A stretch of DNA of 64,000 nt from Streptacidiphilus sp. ASG 303 (GTDB lineage Bacteria; Actinomycetota; Actinomycetes; Streptomycetales; Streptomycetaceae), in NCBI RefSeq assembly GCF_020991365.1, contig NZ_JAJLRA010000005.1, positions 124,001-188,000 of the forward strand, given 5' to 3'. Positions 51,815 to 61,726 of this stretch are shown in pieces. The stretch's first letter is position 1; the number at the start of each line of letters is the position of its first letter. The notes beneath the pieces were generated by a model that saw only the letters and a list, made by a program, of their open reading frames with translations, searched no databases and was not told the origin of the DNA. The position numbers and the translations under genes were made by a program.

Positions 51815-53251
51815 ATGGCCATTGTCGCCGGCATTGACTGCTCGACCCGGTACACGAAGATCGTCGCCTGCGACGCCGCCAGCGGCGCCGTCCTGCGCGA
51901 CAACCGCGCCAAGCACCCCGTGACCGCTCCCCCGGAGGACTCCCCCGGGGCCACCGAGATCGACCCGCAGGTGTGGTTGCACTCCCTGGGCGCGGCCGCC
52001 TCCGGCGGCGTGCTGGAGGGCGTGCGCGCCATCGGCGTCTCCGCCCAGCAGCACGGCATGGTCGGTCTCGACGCCGGCGGGGTGCTGGTGCGCCCGGCCC
52101 TGCTCTGGAACGACCCGCGGGCCTCCGGGGCCGCCGCCTCGCTGGTGGAGGCGCTGGGCGGCCCGGGCCCCTGGGCGGAGGCCATCGGGGCGGTGCCCGC
52201 CGCCACCTACACCATCGCCAAGCTGCGCTGGCTCGCCGAGTTCGAGCCCGCCTCGGCGAACCGGGTCGCCGAGGTGCTGCTCCCCCACGACTGGCTGGTG
52301 TGGCAGCTGCTGGGGCACCCCCGGCGCCGGACCACCGACCGCGGCGACGCCTCGGGCACCGGCTACTGGTCGCCGGTCACCGAGAGCTACCGGCAGGACC
52401 TGGTGGAGCTGGCCCTCGGCCACGAGCTGCGGCTGCCCGAGGTGCTCGGCCCGGCGGAGGCGGCCGGGGAGACCCCCGAGGGCCTGCTGATCTCGGCCGG
52501 CACCGGGGACAACATGGCGGCCGCCCTCGGACTGGGCGCGGGCCCCGGCGACGCCGTGGTCTCGCTCGGCACCAGCGGGACCGTCTTCGCCGTCCACGAC
52601 GAGCCGCTGGTGGACACCTCCGGCACCGTCTCCTCCTTCGCCGACGCGACCGGCCGCCACCTGCCCCTGGTCGGCACCCTCAACGCGGTCCAGGTGCTGC
52701 GCCGCACGGCCGCCCTGCTCGGCGTCGACCTGGAGGGCCTGAGCGAACTGGCCCTCCAGTCCTCGCCCGGCTCCTACGGGCTGGTGCTGCTCCCCTACCT
52801 GGAGGGCGAGCGCACCCCGTACCTGCCGCACGCCGCGGGCACCCTGGCGGGCCTGCGCGCGGAGTCGATGCGGCGGGAGCACGTGGCGCGGGCCGCGGTG
52901 GAGGGCATGCTCTGCGGCATCGCGGACGCGCTGGACGTGCTGCGGGGGCGCGGGGTCAGGGTGCGCCGCGTCTTCCTGGTCGGCTCCGCCGGCCGGCTGG
53001 CGGCCGTCCAGCACATCGCGCCGCTGGTGCTGGGCGTGCCCGTGGTGATCCCCCCGCCGGGCGACTACGCGGCCCGGGGCGCCGCGCGGCAGGCGGCCTG
53101 GGCCCTGTCCGGCGGCGCCGAGCCGCCGCCGTGGGAGCTCGCCGACGCGGTGGAGGTGGAGCCCGGGGAGGACGTGGAGTTCGGCCGGGCGGTGCGGCAG
53201 CAGTACGCGTCCGTGCGGGAGCAGATGCACCCGGAGACGCGGGGGAGCTGA
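51815..53251 (+). CDS. FGGY family carbohydrate kinase (xylulokinase-like)
   Basis: A 478-residue ATP-dependent sugar kinase. AIVAGIDCSTRYTKIVACDA is phosphate-1; the usual D-x-G-T is D-C-S-T here. GVSAQQHGMVGLD, LLWNDPRASGAAA, VLLPHDWLVWQLLG, GTGDNMAAALGLG and SLGTSGTVFAV follow the FGGY order, with LVGSAGRLAAVQHIAPLVLG as the C-terminal adenosine site. Closest to XylB; no pentose catabolic genes adjoin, so the substrate is uncertain. ATG at 51815; CATGAT ends 7 nt earlier, so likely leaderless. Confidence 0.9.
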   Translation: MAIVAGIDCSTRYTKIVACDAASGAVLRDNRAKHPVTAPPEDSPGATEIDPQVWLHSLGAAASGGVLEGVRAIGVSAQQHGMVGLDAGGVLVRPALLWNDPRASGAAASLVEALGGPGPWAEAIGAVPAATYTIAKLRWLAEFEPASANRVAEVLLPHDWLVWQLLGHPRRRTTDRGDASGTGYWSPVTESYRQDLVELALGHELRLPEVLGPAEAAGETPEGLLISAGTGDNMAAALGLGAGPGDAVVSLGTSGTVFAVHDEPLVDTSGTVSSFADATGRHLPLVGTLNAVQVLRRTAALLGVDLEGLSELALQSSPGSYGLVLLPYLEGERTPYLPHAAGTLAGLRAESMRREHVARAAVEGMLCGIADALDVLRGRGVRVRRVFLVGSAGRLAAVQHIAPLVLGVPVVIPPPGDYAARGAARQAAWALSGGAEPPPWELADAVEVEPGEDVEFGRAVRQQYASVREQMHPETRGS

Positions 53252-53354
53252 GCGCGGCGGCGGGACCGGGCCGCGGGGGCCGGACGGCGCGGGTGCACGG
53301 CCTGTCCGGTGCGCGCCCGCGCCCGGCGGGGACGGGCGCCGCCGGGCCGCCCGC

Positions 53355-54785
53355 TCAGTCCAGGTACCCGCGGAGCTGGTCGGCGAAGGCGTGGTCGCGG
53401 AGCTTGGCGAGGGTCTTGGACTCGATCTGCCGGATGCGCTCGCGGGTCACGCCGAAGAGGCGGCCGATCTCCTCCAGGGTGCGCGGCCGCCCGTCCGCGA
53501 GGCCGTAGCGCAGCTGGACCACCCGGCGCTCGCGCTCCCCGAGGGTGGAGAGGACCGCCTCCAGGTGCTCGCGGAGCAGGAGGAAGGCGGCGGACTCGAC
53601 CGGCGACGCGGCGTCGGCGTCCTCGATGAGGTCGCCGAGGGCCACGTCGTCCTCCTCGCCGACCGGCGCGTGCAGCGAGACGGGCTCCTGGGCGAGCCGC
53701 ATCACCTCGGTCACGCGCTCCTCCGGGATCTCCAGGACCGCGGCGACCTCGGCGGCGGAGGGCTCACGGCCGTGCTCCTGGAGGAGCCTGCGCTGGACGC
53801 GCACGACGCGGTTGATCAGCTCCACCACGTGCACCGGGACGCGGATGGTGCGCGCCTGGTCGGCCAGCGCCCGGCTCATCGCCTGGCGGATCCACCAGGT
53901 GGCGTAGGTGGAGAACTTGTACCCGCGGGCGTAGTCGAACTTCTCGACGGCGCGGATCAGGCCGAGGTTGCCCTCCTGGACGAGGTCCAGCATGCCCAGG
54001 CCGCGGCCGACGTAGCGCTTGGCCACCGAGACCACCAGGCGCAGGTTGGCCTCGATGAGGCGGCGCTTGGCGATCCGGCCGAGGAGCACCAGCCGGTCGA
54101 GGTCGTCGGCGAGCCGGTCGTCGTCGGGGGACTCTGCCGCGGACTCGGCGCCGGACCCGGCCGACTCGGCGGCGTCGCGGGGTCCGGTGCGGCCGGCGGG
54201 TTCGGCGACGCCGCCGGGTCCCGCAGCGGCCCCTCCGCCCGGGAGCCGTCCGGCGGCGCCGCGCGTCAGGTGCTCGGCCAGGCGCTGCTCCGCGAAGAGG
54301 CCCGCCTCGACCTGGCGGGCCAGTTCGACCTCCTCGGCGGCGGTGAGCAGCGGGACGCGGCCGATCTCGCGCAGGTACTGGCGGAAGAGGTCGGCGGAGG
54401 GGCCGCCCGTGTCGTCGAGGGCCGGGGCCTGCTCCTCCGGGGCGGCCGCGGGGACCTCGTCGGGCGGCTCGCCGGCCAGGTCCGCGTCGCTGGGCCCGGC
54501 GTCCCCGGGCCCGGTGTCGCCGGGGTCGGCGGCGGTGCCGTCCGTGCCCGCGCCGCCGTCGGGCGGGTCGTCCTCCAGGGCCTCCCCGCCGCCGGCCGGG
54601 CCCCCGCCGGCCGCCCCCTCGGAGGGTGGCCGCTCCCCGGCGCGGCGGCGCCTGCGGGCCCCGGCCCGGCCGGGCGGTCCGGAGGCGCGCGGGTCCTCGA
54701 GGGGTCCGTCGTGGCGGACGGCGTCGGCCGTCCCGGCGGAGCCGCGGTGCGGCGGTGCGGGCTGGGCCGTGAGGGCGAGGTCCAC
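53355..54785 (-). CDS. hrdA: Principal-like RNA polymerase sigma factor (HrdA type)
   Basis: A 476-residue group 1/2 sigma-70 protein. Regions: 1.2 [20 protein letters not shown], 2.1-2.4 [18 protein letters not shown]...[19 protein letters not shown] and [18 protein letters not shown], 3 [20 protein letters not shown], 4.2 [20 protein letters not shown] and [14 protein letters not shown]. The N-terminal ~170 residues are acidic, Gly/Pro/Asp-rich, with an extra insertion between 1.2 and 2. GTG at 54785 has AGGAAGGGA 6 nt upstream; GTG at 55019 or 55040 would add about 80 residues. Adjacent dnaG supports HrdA, which in streptomycetes is non-essential. Confidence 0.88.
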   Translation of the reverse strand: MDLALTAQPAPPHRGSAGTADAVRHDGPLEDPRASGPPGRAGARRRRRAGERPPSEGAAGGGPAGGGEALEDDPPDGGAGTDGTAADPGDTGPGDAGPSDADLAGEPPDEVPAAAPEEQAPALDDTGGPSADLFRQYLREIGRVPLLTAAEEVELARQVEAGLFAEQRLAEHLTRGAAGRLPGGGAAAGPGGVAEPAGRTGPRDAAESAGSGAESAAESPDDDRLADDLDRLVLLGRIAKRRLIEANLRLVVSVAKRYVGRGLGMLDLVQEGNLGLIRAVEKFDYARGYKFSTYATWWIRQAMSRALADQARTIRVPVHVVELINRVVRVQRRLLQEHGREPSAAEVAAVLEIPEERVTEVMRLAQEPVSLHAPVGEEDDVALGDLIEDADAASPVESAAFLLLREHLEAVLSTLGERERRVVQLRYGLADGRPRTLEEIGRLFGVTRERIRQIESKTLAKLRDHAFADQLRGYLD

Positions 54786-55141
54786 GTCGTTCCCTTCCTG
54801 CGCGGAGGGCTCGATGAGTGAGGGGGGCTCGGCGGGTGCGGGGGGTCCGATCGGTGCGCGGGGCACGGAGGGCCCGGGAACCTGCGGGGCGGGGGGCCGC
54901 ACGGCCGGCTCCGGGGCGTGCCCCTCCGGGGCGGCGGGCGCGGCGCCGCCCTCCGTCCGGAGGACCGTGGGCGGGACGACGGCTGCCGCGCCCGTCCCGC
55001 GCTGGGATGACTGGGGCACCGCTTCCAGTGTGGGGTACACCGCGCGTCGGGGCCGATACTCGTGCGGGGCTTTTTTGGGCGCGGGGGACGGCCGGGGCCG
55101 CACGGGGGGCCGGGCGGGCCCGCGGGCGGGGCCGGAGGGGC
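54786..55141. other. Upstream region of the sigma gene, still open in frame
   Basis: About 355 bases between dnaG and the chosen sigma start. The frame stays open, so part may be translated if a GTG at 55019/55040 is used. A run of six T at 55074-55079 (six A on the transcript strand) with GAGTAT nearby is the probable promoter area. Confidence 0.4.
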
Positions 55142-57058
55142 CTACAGCGCCGCCGCGCCCAGGGTCCGCAGGCTGTTGCGGTACTGCTCCAGCGCCCACA
55201 GCTCGTGCTGGACGGCGGCCATGTCCTCGGGGGCCGCGCGGTTGCCGAGCCGCTGGAGGTGGGAATGGGCCTCGCGCATCCGGGCGTCCACCGCCTGCAG
55301 GCGCAGCTTGACCAGGAACTCGCCGGCGTAGAGCGCGTCCGGGGCGCGGCGGGTGCGGATGGGCTCCACGGTGAGCTCGGTGACCAGGGAGCGGACCGCG
55401 TCGTCGGGCGCGGCGTCGCGGACCAGGGCGGGGAAGTCCGGCAGCGAGGCCCCCCGGGCGGCGCCCCCGGCGGCGGCGACGGCACGGCGCACAGCGGTGT
55501 AGGGGGCGGTGGGGAACTCGTCCTCGCCGAAGTTGTCGAAGGCGGGGCTGACGAGGGCGGGGTGCTGGAGGGCGAGTTTGAGCAGCTCGCGCTCGACGAA
55601 CTGCGCCGGGTCGCGCGGGTTGAGGCGCGGCGCGGGCGGCCGCGCGGGCGCGGGCGCCGGTGCGGCCGCCTCCGTACGGCGCGCGGCGGGGCCGCCCGCC
55701 CCCCGGCCGTTCTCGCGCTCCCGCTGCCAGCGGGCGATCTGGGCGACCCGGCGGACCACGAACTGCTCGTCGAGGATGCCGAGCATGCCGCCGAGCTGCA
55801 CCGCGTACTGGTGCTGGATGGACCGGTCCTTGATGCGGGCGACGATCGGCGCGGCCTCCTCCAGCGCCGCGGCCCGCCCCTCGGCCGTGTCCACCCGGTG
55901 CCGGGAGACGGTGCTGCGGATGGCGAACTCGAAGAGCGGCACCGGGTTGTCGACCAGCTTGCGGACGGCCGCGTCGCCCTCGGCGATCCGCAGTTCGCAG
56001 GGGTCCATGCCGCCGGGGCTGACCGCGATGGAGGTGCGGGCGGCGAACTTCTGGTCGTCCTCGAAGGCGCGCAGCGCGGCCTTCTGCCCGGCCGCGTCGC
56101 CGTCGAAGGTGAAGACGGTCTCGCCGCGGTAGGCGGAGGTGTCCATCAGCAGGCGGCGGATGATCTTGATGTGGTCCTCGCCGAAGGCGGTGCCGCAGGT
56201 GGCGACGGCCGTGGTCACCCCGGCCAGGTGGCAGGCCATCACGTCGGTGTAGCCCTCGACGACCACCGCCCGGCCCGACTTGGCGATGTCCTTCTTCGCC
56301 AGGTCGATGCCGTAGAGCACGTGCGACTTCTTGTAGATCGGGGTCTCGGGCGTGTTGAGGTACTTGGGACCGTTGTCGTCCTCGCGCAGCCGCCGCGCGC
56401 CGAAGCCGACCACCTCGCCGGTGATGTCGCGGATCGGCCACACCAGCCGTCCCCGGAAGCGGTCGATGAGGCCGCCGCGCTGCCCCTGCGAGGCGAGGCC
56501 GCCCGCCAGGATCTCCCGGTCGGTGAAGCCCTTGCCGCGCAGGTACCGGACCAGGTGCTCCCAGCCGACCGGCGCGTAGCCCACGCCGAAGTGCGCGGCC
56601 GCGGCGGCGTCGAAGCCCCGCTCGGCGAGGAAGCGGCGGCCGATCTCCGCCTCGGGGCCGCCCAGCTGCTCGGCGAACCAGGCGGCGGCCACCTTGTGGG
56701 CCTCCACCAGCCGGGTCCGCTCGCCCTTCTGCCGGCCGGGGGTGTAGCCGCCCTCCTCGTAGCGCAGGGTGATGCCCGCCTGGGCGGCGAGGCGCTCGAC
56801 CGCCTCGGTGAAGGAGAGGTGCTCGACCTTCATCACGAAGGCGAGGGTGTCGCCGCCCTCGCCGCAGCCGAAGCAGTGGTAGACGCCCTTGGCGGGGTTG
56901 ACGTAGAAGGAGGCGGACTTCTCGTCGTGGAAGGGGCAGACGCCCTTGAGCTGCGCCCCGCCGCCGCTGACCAGCTGGACGTAGTCGGAGACGACCGCGT
57001 CGATGGGCAGCGCGCTGCGCACCGCCTGCACGTCCTCGTCCCTGATCCTGCCTGCCAC
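55142..57058 (-). CDS. dnaG: DNA primase
   Basis: A 638-residue primase laying RNA primers at the replication fork. Zinc-binding domain: [13 protein letters not shown] and [11 protein letters not shown] (Cys/His near 41-65). TOPRIM core: [27 protein letters not shown] (~270), [17 protein letters not shown]-terminal helicase-interaction domain from ~470 after a Pro/Ala linker. GTG at 57058; TAGACT ends 6 nt before it, so leaderless. Same strand as hrdA, ~350 bases upstream of it. Confidence 0.97.
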   Translation of the reverse strand: MAGRIRDEDVQAVRSALPIDAVVSDYVQLVSGGGAQLKGVCPFHDEKSASFYVNPAKGVYHCFGCGEGGDTLAFVMKVEHLSFTEAVERLAAQAGITLRYEEGGYTPGRQKGERTRLVEAHKVAAAWFAEQLGGPEAEIGRRFLAERGFDAAAAAHFGVGYAPVGWEHLVRYLRGKGFTDREILAGGLASQGQRGGLIDRFRGRLVWPIRDITGEVVGFGARRLREDDNGPKYLNTPETPIYKKSHVLYGIDLAKKDIAKSGRAVVVEGYTDVMACHLAGVTTAVATCGTAFGEDHIKIIRRLLMDTSAYRGETVFTFDGDAAGQKAALRAFEDDQKFAARTSIAVSPGGMDPCELRIAEGDAAVRKLVDNPVPLFEFAIRSTVSRHRVDTAEGRAAALEEAAPIVARIKDRSIQHQYAVQLGGMLGILDEQFVVRRVAQIARWQRERENGRGAGGPAARRTEAAAPAPAPARPPAPRLNPRDPAQFVERELLKLALQHPALVSPAFDNFGEDEFPTAPYTAVRRAVAAAGGAARGASLPDFPALVRDAAPDDAVRSLVTELTVEPIRTRRAPDALYAGEFLVKLRLQAVDARMREAHSHLQRLGNRAAPEDMAAVQHELWALEQYRNSLRTLGAAAL

Positions 57059-57116
57059 GCAGGAAGTCTACGGGGGCCGGACGACAGCGGCCGCCGGACG
57101 CGGGGCGGCCCCGGCC

Positions 57117-57158
57117 GCGGCGGGTCAGCCCAGGACCGCGGCGGGTCAGCCCAGGACC
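57117..57158. repeat. 21-bp tandem duplication across a stop codon
   Basis: Two perfect copies of a 21-base unit (GCGGCGGGTCAGCCCAGGAC plus C). The right copy contains the last codons and stop of the reductase gene; the left copy repeats that end downstream of it. Confidence 0.92.
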
Positions 57159-58411
57159 GCGTCCAGCGGCACCGCGGGGTCGGCGAGCCGCTCCGGGTCG
57201 ACCGGCCGCCGGGAGCGGACCAGCCGCTGGACGGACTCGGCGACGTCCCAGACGTTGGCGTTCATCCCGGCGAGCACCCGGTCCTCCGCGTCCAGCCAGA
57301 ACGCCAGGAACTCGCGCTTGCCCGCGTCCCCGCGCACCACCACCTGGGCGTACTCCCCCGGCGCGGCGAAGCCGGAGTACTCCATGCCCAGCTCGTACTG
57401 GTCGCTGAAGAAGTAGGGGATCCGGTCGTAGGAGACCTCCTGCCCCAGCATCGCGCGGGCCGCCGCCGGACCGCCGTTGAGGGCGTTCGCCCAGTGCTCG
57501 ACCCGCAGCCGCCGCCCGAGGACGGGGTGCCAGGCGGAGGCCACGTCGCCGGCGGCGAAGACGTCGGGGTCGGAGGTGCGCAGCGAGGCGTCCACGGCGA
57601 CGCCGCCGCCCTCCCCGCGGGGGGCGACGTCCAGCCCGGCGGCCTCGGCGAGGGCGGTGTCGGGGGTGGCGCCGATGCCGACGACCACGGCGTGGGCCGG
57701 CAGCTCCTCCCCGGTGTCGGTGAGCGCGGCGAGCACCATGCCGTCCTGCCCGACGACCTCGGTCACCGAGGCGCCGAGCTGGAAGGAGACGCCGTGCTCG
57801 CGGTGCAGGTCCGCGAAGAAGGCGCCCAGCTCCGGGCCGAGGACGCCGTGCAGCGGGGTCGGCTGCGGCTCGACGACGGTGACCTCGGCGCCGTAGCCGC
57901 GCGCGGCCGCCGCCACCTCCAGGCCGATCCAGCCGGCGCCGACGACGAGCAGCTGCCCGTTCTCCCGCCCCAGGGTCCGCAGGACCGACCGCAGCCGCTC
58001 GGCGTGCGGCAGCCGCCGCAGCACGTGGACCCCCGCGAGGTCGGCGCCCGGCACCTGCAGCGGGCGCGGCGAGGAGCCGGTGGCGAGCAGCAGCCGGTCG
58101 TACCGCAGGGCGCTGCCGTCGCCGAGCCGCACCTCCTTCGCGGCGCGGTCCAGGGCGGTGGCCGGCTGCCCGAGGTGCAGCTCCACCTCGTGGGCCGCGT
58201 ACCAGGCGGGCTCGTGCACCCGCAGCGCGTCGCGCTCCTCCGCGCCGGTGAGGAACCCCTTGGAGAGGCCGGGCCGCTCGTAGGGCTCCTCCCGCTCGTC
58301 GCCGAGCAGGATCACCCGGCCCGTGAAGCCCTCGGCGCGGAGCGTCTCCGCCGCCTTGGCCCCGGCGAGGCCGGCGCCCACGATGACGAAGGTCCCGTTG
58401 GTGTCCACCAC
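57146..58411 (-). CDS. FAD-dependent ferredoxin-type reductase
   Basis: A 421-residue pyridine nucleotide-disulfide oxidoreductase of the ferredoxin/rubredoxin reductase group. FAD site [45 protein letters not shown] site [21 protein letters not shown]; second FAD motif [14 protein letters not shown]. The C-terminal domain ([34 protein letters not shown]) is of the BphA4/CamA kind. It passes electrons from NADH to a ferredoxin that would serve a P450 or oxygenase; none adjoins. GTG at 58411 follows GGGGAG at ~7 nt. Confidence 0.93.
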   Translation of the reverse strand: MVDTNGTFVIVGAGLAGAKAAETLRAEGFTGRVILLGDEREEPYERPGLSKGFLTGAEERDALRVHEPAWYAAHEVELHLGQPATALDRAAKEVRLGDGSALRYDRLLLATGSSPRPLQVPGADLAGVHVLRRLPHAERLRSVLRTLGRENGQLLVVGAGWIGLEVAAAARGYGAEVTVVEPQPTPLHGVLGPELGAFFADLHREHGVSFQLGASVTEVVGQDGMVLAALTDTGEELPAHAVVVGIGATPDTALAEAAGLDVAPRGEGGGVAVDASLRTSDPDVFAAGDVASAWHPVLGRRLRVEHWANALNGGPAAARAMLGQEVSYDRIPYFFSDQYELGMEYSGFAAPGEYAQVVVRGDAGKREFLAFWLDAEDRVLAGMNANVWDVAESVQRLVRSRRPVDPERLADPAVPLDAVLG

Positions 58412-58591
58412 GTCCGCTCTCCCCTGTTCCGCCCTGTTCCGCGGCAGGCCGCACGGAGTCCGGCCACACACGGTGACTGCCAGGTTACGCCCGTCCGGAC
58501 CGGGGGCCGGTCCGGACGGGCTGCCCCTGCGGACGAGGATCCCCCCGGCGTCCGCCCGGGTGAAGAGCCGGACGGCCCCCGCACCGGATCG

Positions 58592-59911
58592 TCACCGCTC
58601 CTGCACCAGTGTGCGGTGCAGGGCCAGCGCGGAGGCGTCGGTGAGCGAGGCGATCTGGTCGACCACGGCCCGCAGCCGGGACCGGTCGTCCCCGGCCTCC
58701 TCGAACATGGCCAGGAAGACCGGGTCCAGCCCGTGCGGCGCGTCCCGCAGCAGCACCTCGGCCAGCTCGGCGATCACCACCCGCTGCCGGGAGCGCAGCT
58801 CGGCCTGGTCGGCGCGCTGCATCACGTACCGGACGGCGACCGCCTTGAGCACGGCGCACTCCAGCCGGACGCCGTACGGCACCACCAGCTCGGCCCGGTA
58901 CCGGGTCAGCCGCCCCGGACCGTGGCGCTCGCGGGTGGCCCGCTCGGCGGCCAGGCAGAAGCGGCCGATGAGCTGGCTGGTGGTGTCCTTCAGCCGGGCC
59001 CGGTCGCGGGCCGAGCCGTCGTAGGAGCGCGGCCACCACTCCTGTGCCTGGAGGCGGTCCAGCGCCTCGCCGAACTCGTCGGCGGAGGCGCCGGGCGCGT
59101 ACCGGGCGGCGACGGCGAACAGCTCCGCCCGCTCGGCCGGGCCGGTGAGCGCGGCCGGGTCGACGTGGCCGGCGTGCAGGCCGTCCTCCAGGTCGTGGAC
59201 GGAGTAGGCGACGTCGTCGGACCAGTCCATGACGGTCGCCTCGAAGCAGCGCCGCCCCGGCGGCACGGCGGCCCGCACCCAGCGGAAGACCGGCAGGTCC
59301 TCGGCGTAGACGCCGTACTTGGACGAGCGGGGCTCGGTGGGGTGGCCGCCCCGCGTCCAGGGGTACTTGGTGGCGGCGTCGAGGGCGGCGCGGGTGAGGT
59401 TCAGGCCCACGCTGCGACCGGGCCACGGCGCCAGCCGGGTCGGCGGCCCGCCGGGCGGGGCGAAGCGCTTGGGCTCCAGGCGGGTGAGGATCCGCAGCGA
59501 CTGCGCGTTGCCCTCGAAGCCGCCGCACGCGGCGGCGGCCACGTCCAGGGCCTCCTCGCCGGTGTGGCCGAAGGGCGGGTGGCCGAGGTCGTGGGCGAGG
59601 CAGGCGGCCTCCACCAGGTCCGGGTCGCAGCCGAGCGCGGCGCCCAGCTCCCGGCCGACCTGGGCGCACTCCAGCGAGTGGGTGAGCCGGGTGCGGGGGA
59701 AGTCGCTGAGCATGGGCGCCACCACCTGCGTGGTCCCGGCCAGGCGGCGCAGCGCGGCGGAGTGCAGCACCCGGGCGCGGTCGCGCTGGAACGCGGTGCG
59801 CCCCGGCCGCTTGTCCGGCTCGGGCACCCAGCGCGCCTCGGCGGCGACGTCGTACGGTGCCGTCCCGTCGGCGCCGGTCCGGACGGCGGTGGCCTGCTCG
59901 GTGTCGTCCAT
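58592..59911 (-). CDS. dgt: Deoxyguanosinetriphosphate triphosphohydrolase-like protein
   Basis: A 439-residue HD-domain enzyme. [60 protein letters not shown] (HD pair and the second His) and [18 protein letters not shown] (final Asp) make the metal centre. Hydrolyses dNTPs to nucleosides and triphosphate, affecting pool balance; lies near dnaG, which may be functionally apt. ATG at 59911; TACGGT ends 9 nt before it, close to leaderless. Confidence 0.93.
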   Translation of the reverse strand: MDDTEQATAVRTGADGTAPYDVAAEARWVPEPDKRPGRTAFQRDRARVLHSAALRRLAGTTQVVAPMLSDFPRTRLTHSLECAQVGRELGAALGCDPDLVEAACLAHDLGHPPFGHTGEEALDVAAAACGGFEGNAQSLRILTRLEPKRFAPPGGPPTRLAPWPGRSVGLNLTRAALDAATKYPWTRGGHPTEPRSSKYGVYAEDLPVFRWVRAAVPPGRRCFEATVMDWSDDVAYSVHDLEDGLHAGHVDPAALTGPAERAELFAVAARYAPGASADEFGEALDRLQAQEWWPRSYDGSARDRARLKDTTSQLIGRFCLAAERATRERHGPGRLTRYRAELVVPYGVRLECAVLKAVAVRYVMQRADQAELRSRQRVVIAELAEVLLRDAPHGLDPVFLAMFEEAGDDRSRLRAVVDQIASLTDASALALHRTLVQER

Positions 59912-60048
59912 ATACCGGCCACCGTACGCCCGGCGTGCGGCATCCCGGCCCCGCCGCGCGGACGGCGGCGCCGGGGGCGGCGCCGGCGGGCCCGCCGCGC
60001 CCCGCGGCTCCGGCGGCGTACGGGCGGGAGTGCCCGGGTCCGGCCGGC

Positions 60049-60501
60049 TCAGCGCGGCCCCTCCCCGAGAGCCCCTCCGGCAGCGCGGTCGCGCACCTCC
60101 CCGCCGCCGTGCCGCCGGCCGGGGCGGGCGGTGGCGAGCCACCGCCAGCGGGGCTGCTCCAGGACCAGGCAGGCTGCGGCGAGGACGGTGACGGCGACGG
60201 CCGCGGGGCGGGGCCAGGCGAACCAGGCGCCGGCGACGGCGGCGTCGAGCTGGAGCAGGACCAGGACGATGGTGACCGGGCCCGGGACGGGCACCAGGGT
60301 GCTCTTCTTGTCGCCGGGGGTGGAGAGGAGGGCCGGCAGGCCGATGAGGAGCACGTCGGCGAGGACGGCCAGGACGACGGAGTGCCGGGCGAGGGCCCAG
60401 GGGGCGGCGGTCCAGGCGGTGAGCTCGGTGGCGACGCGGAGGAGGGCGGCGGGTCTGCTGTCCGGAGCGGTGCTCGCACGGGTGTCCACGCGCGGCAGCA
60501 T
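60049..60501 (-). CDS. Small multi-pass membrane protein
   Basis: 150 residues: after a polar start come [40 protein letters not shown], a [13 protein letters not shown] loop, [21 protein letters not shown] and [20 protein letters not shown], i.e. about four membrane segments; the tail is basic and Gly-rich. It recalls the DUF2568/YrdB group but I am not sure. Start ATG 60501 or GTG 60489; neither has a ribosome site. Confidence 0.6.
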   Translation of the reverse strand: MLPRVDTRASTAPDSRPAALLRVATELTAWTAAPWALARHSVVLAVLADVLLIGLPALLSTPGDKKSTLVPVPGPVTIVLVLLQLDAAVAGAWFAWPRPAAVAVTVLAAACLVLEQPRWRWLATARPGRRHGGGEVRDRAAGGALGEGPR

Positions 60502-60536
60502 GCCACGGGCGCGGGCGCGGCGGGGCCGCTTCCGGG

Positions 60537-61511
60537 TCAGCCGGCCGCGAGGGCCCTGCGGCGGGCGGGCGCGGCGGTACGGGCGGCGGCACCCGGCTCC
60601 GCGGTGCGGACGGCGGCTGCGGCTGCGGCTGCGGCTGCGGCTGCGGCTGCGGCTGCGGCTGCGCGGTCGTAGCGGGCGAGGACGAGGCGGGCCAGGGCGG
60701 GGTGGGCGCCCAGCGGCGCCGAGGCGGGCCCGGGGGACGCCGCGGCGGCCCGGCGGGCGAAGTCGCCGGGCGCGGTGAAGTACCCGGCGACGGCGATCCG
60801 GCGGTGGCCCCGGGCGGCGAGGGCGGCCACGGCCTCGGCGACCGTGGGCGGGCCAGCGGCGACGCAGCCGGGGAGGACCGGCACGCCGAGGCGGGCGGCG
60901 AGGAGGCGGGCCTGGGCCCCGGTGTCGGCGGCGGAGTCGGGGTCGCGGGAGCCGGCGGCGGCCAGGACGACGGCGTCGCCGGCGCGCGGGAGCGGGCCCG
61001 CCTCGGCGAGGCGGTCGTGCAGGGCGTCGGTGAGCAGCGGGTGCGGGCCCAGCGGCGGGGCGACGGCGGCGGCCAGGTGCGGGGCCGCGGCGAGGGCCTG
61101 CGGGATGTCCGCCCTGACGTGGTACCCGCGGCCGAGCAGCAGCGGGACGAGCACCGCCTCCCCGGCGAGCCCCGCGAGGACGTCGGGCAGCAGCGGCTCG
61201 TCCAGGCCGAGGTGGGCGAGGTGGACCGGGAGGCCGGGGCGCAGGGCGCGCACCCGGTCCAGCAGCCGGCGGACCTCGGCGCCGGCGGCCGGGTCGCGGG
61301 AGCCGTGCGCGACGGCGACGAGGGCCGGGCGGCGGCGCCCGCGTCCGGGGCCGGCCGGGCCGGGGGCGGCGCCGGAGGAGACGGCCGGGTGCAGTGCCGG
61401 TCCGGGGCGGGCCGCCGGGTGCGCGTGCCGGACGGCGAGCCCGGAGGAGAACCGGGCGGCGATCTCGGACATGAGCTCCGAGGCGCTGGAGTCCCACAGG
61501 GGCTGCGTCAT
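60537..61511 (-). CDS. Sirohydrochlorin chelatase (CbiX-like)
   Basis: A 324-residue enzyme inserting Fe2+ (or Co2+) into sirohydrochlorin to make siroheme, the nitrite/sulfite reductase cofactor. [21 protein letters not shown] holds the metal-binding His, with [16 protein letters not shown] the second His, and the same pattern in the C-terminal half ([26 protein letters not shown]). The second-half site lacks the His, as in long two-lobe CbiX. It has a ~18-residue polyalanine tract near the C-terminus from a hexanucleotide repeat. ATG at 61511. Divergent from nitrate reductase and next to a GlnR-box array. Confidence 0.88.
   Translation of the reverse strand: MTQPLWDSSASELMSEIAARFSSGLAVRHAHPAARPGPALHPAVSSGAAPGPAGPGRGRRRPALVAVAHGSRDPAAGAEVRRLLDRVRALRPGLPVHLAHLGLDEPLLPDVLAGLAGEAVLVPLLLGRGYHVRADIPQALAAAPHLAAAVAPPLGPHPLLTDALHDRLAEAGPLPRAGDAVVLAAAGSRDPDSAADTGAQARLLAARLGVPVLPGCVAAGPPTVAEAVAALAARGHRRIAVAGYFTAPGDFARRAAAASPGPASAPLGAHPALARLVLARYDRAAAAAAAAAAAAAAAAAVRTAEPGAAARTAAPARRRALAAG
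60615..60662. repeat. Hexanucleotide microsatellite (GGCTGC)8
   Basis: Eight perfect copies in the chelatase gene, encoding alternating Ala codons of a polyalanine run. In-frame length changes would be tolerated by reading frame; each copy adds two Ala. Confidence 0.97.
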
Positions 61512-61533
61512 GCGTCCAGCGTCCCCCCGGGGT

Positions 61534-61570
61534 GTTTCCCGGCGGTTGCACGGCCGTCACGGGTGGTTTC
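61534..61570. promoter_or_regulatory. GlnR-box array between chelatase and nitrate reductase
   Basis: Plus strand: GTTTC-n6-GTTGC-n6-GTCAC-n5-GTTTC. This is the repeated 11-base spacing of the actinomycete GlnR consensus (gTnAc-n6-GaAAc), read from either strand. It sits 23 bases from the chelatase start and ~157 from the nitrate reductase start. Nitrogen-dependent activation is inferred. Confidence 0.75.
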
Positions 61571-61726
61571 CCGGGCCTCACGGCGGCGGGACGCGGGGCG
61601 GGAGGGGCCCGCACGCCCCGCGGGGCCCGGCCTCACAGCCGCCCCGGACCGCCGCTGAGGGCACCGTACCGGCCGCGTAACGCCCGGGCCGCGGCCGCGA
61701 AACAGCCCCGCCGCACGCTGCTCGGC

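Noticed and set aside
53355-58469. A single 1704-residue minus-strand protein joining sigma factor and upstream genes
   Set aside because: Only the last ~476 codons are sigma-like; upstream codons are the out-of-frame shadow of dnaG and the reductase, and a strong ribosome site lies at 54785.
54818-60778. A ~1990-codon plus-strand open frame antisense to hrdA, dnaG, reductase and dgt
   Set aside because: Low-complexity Gly/Val/Arg/Glu composition, no start context; it is the mirror of four well-supported minus-strand genes with strong GC bias.
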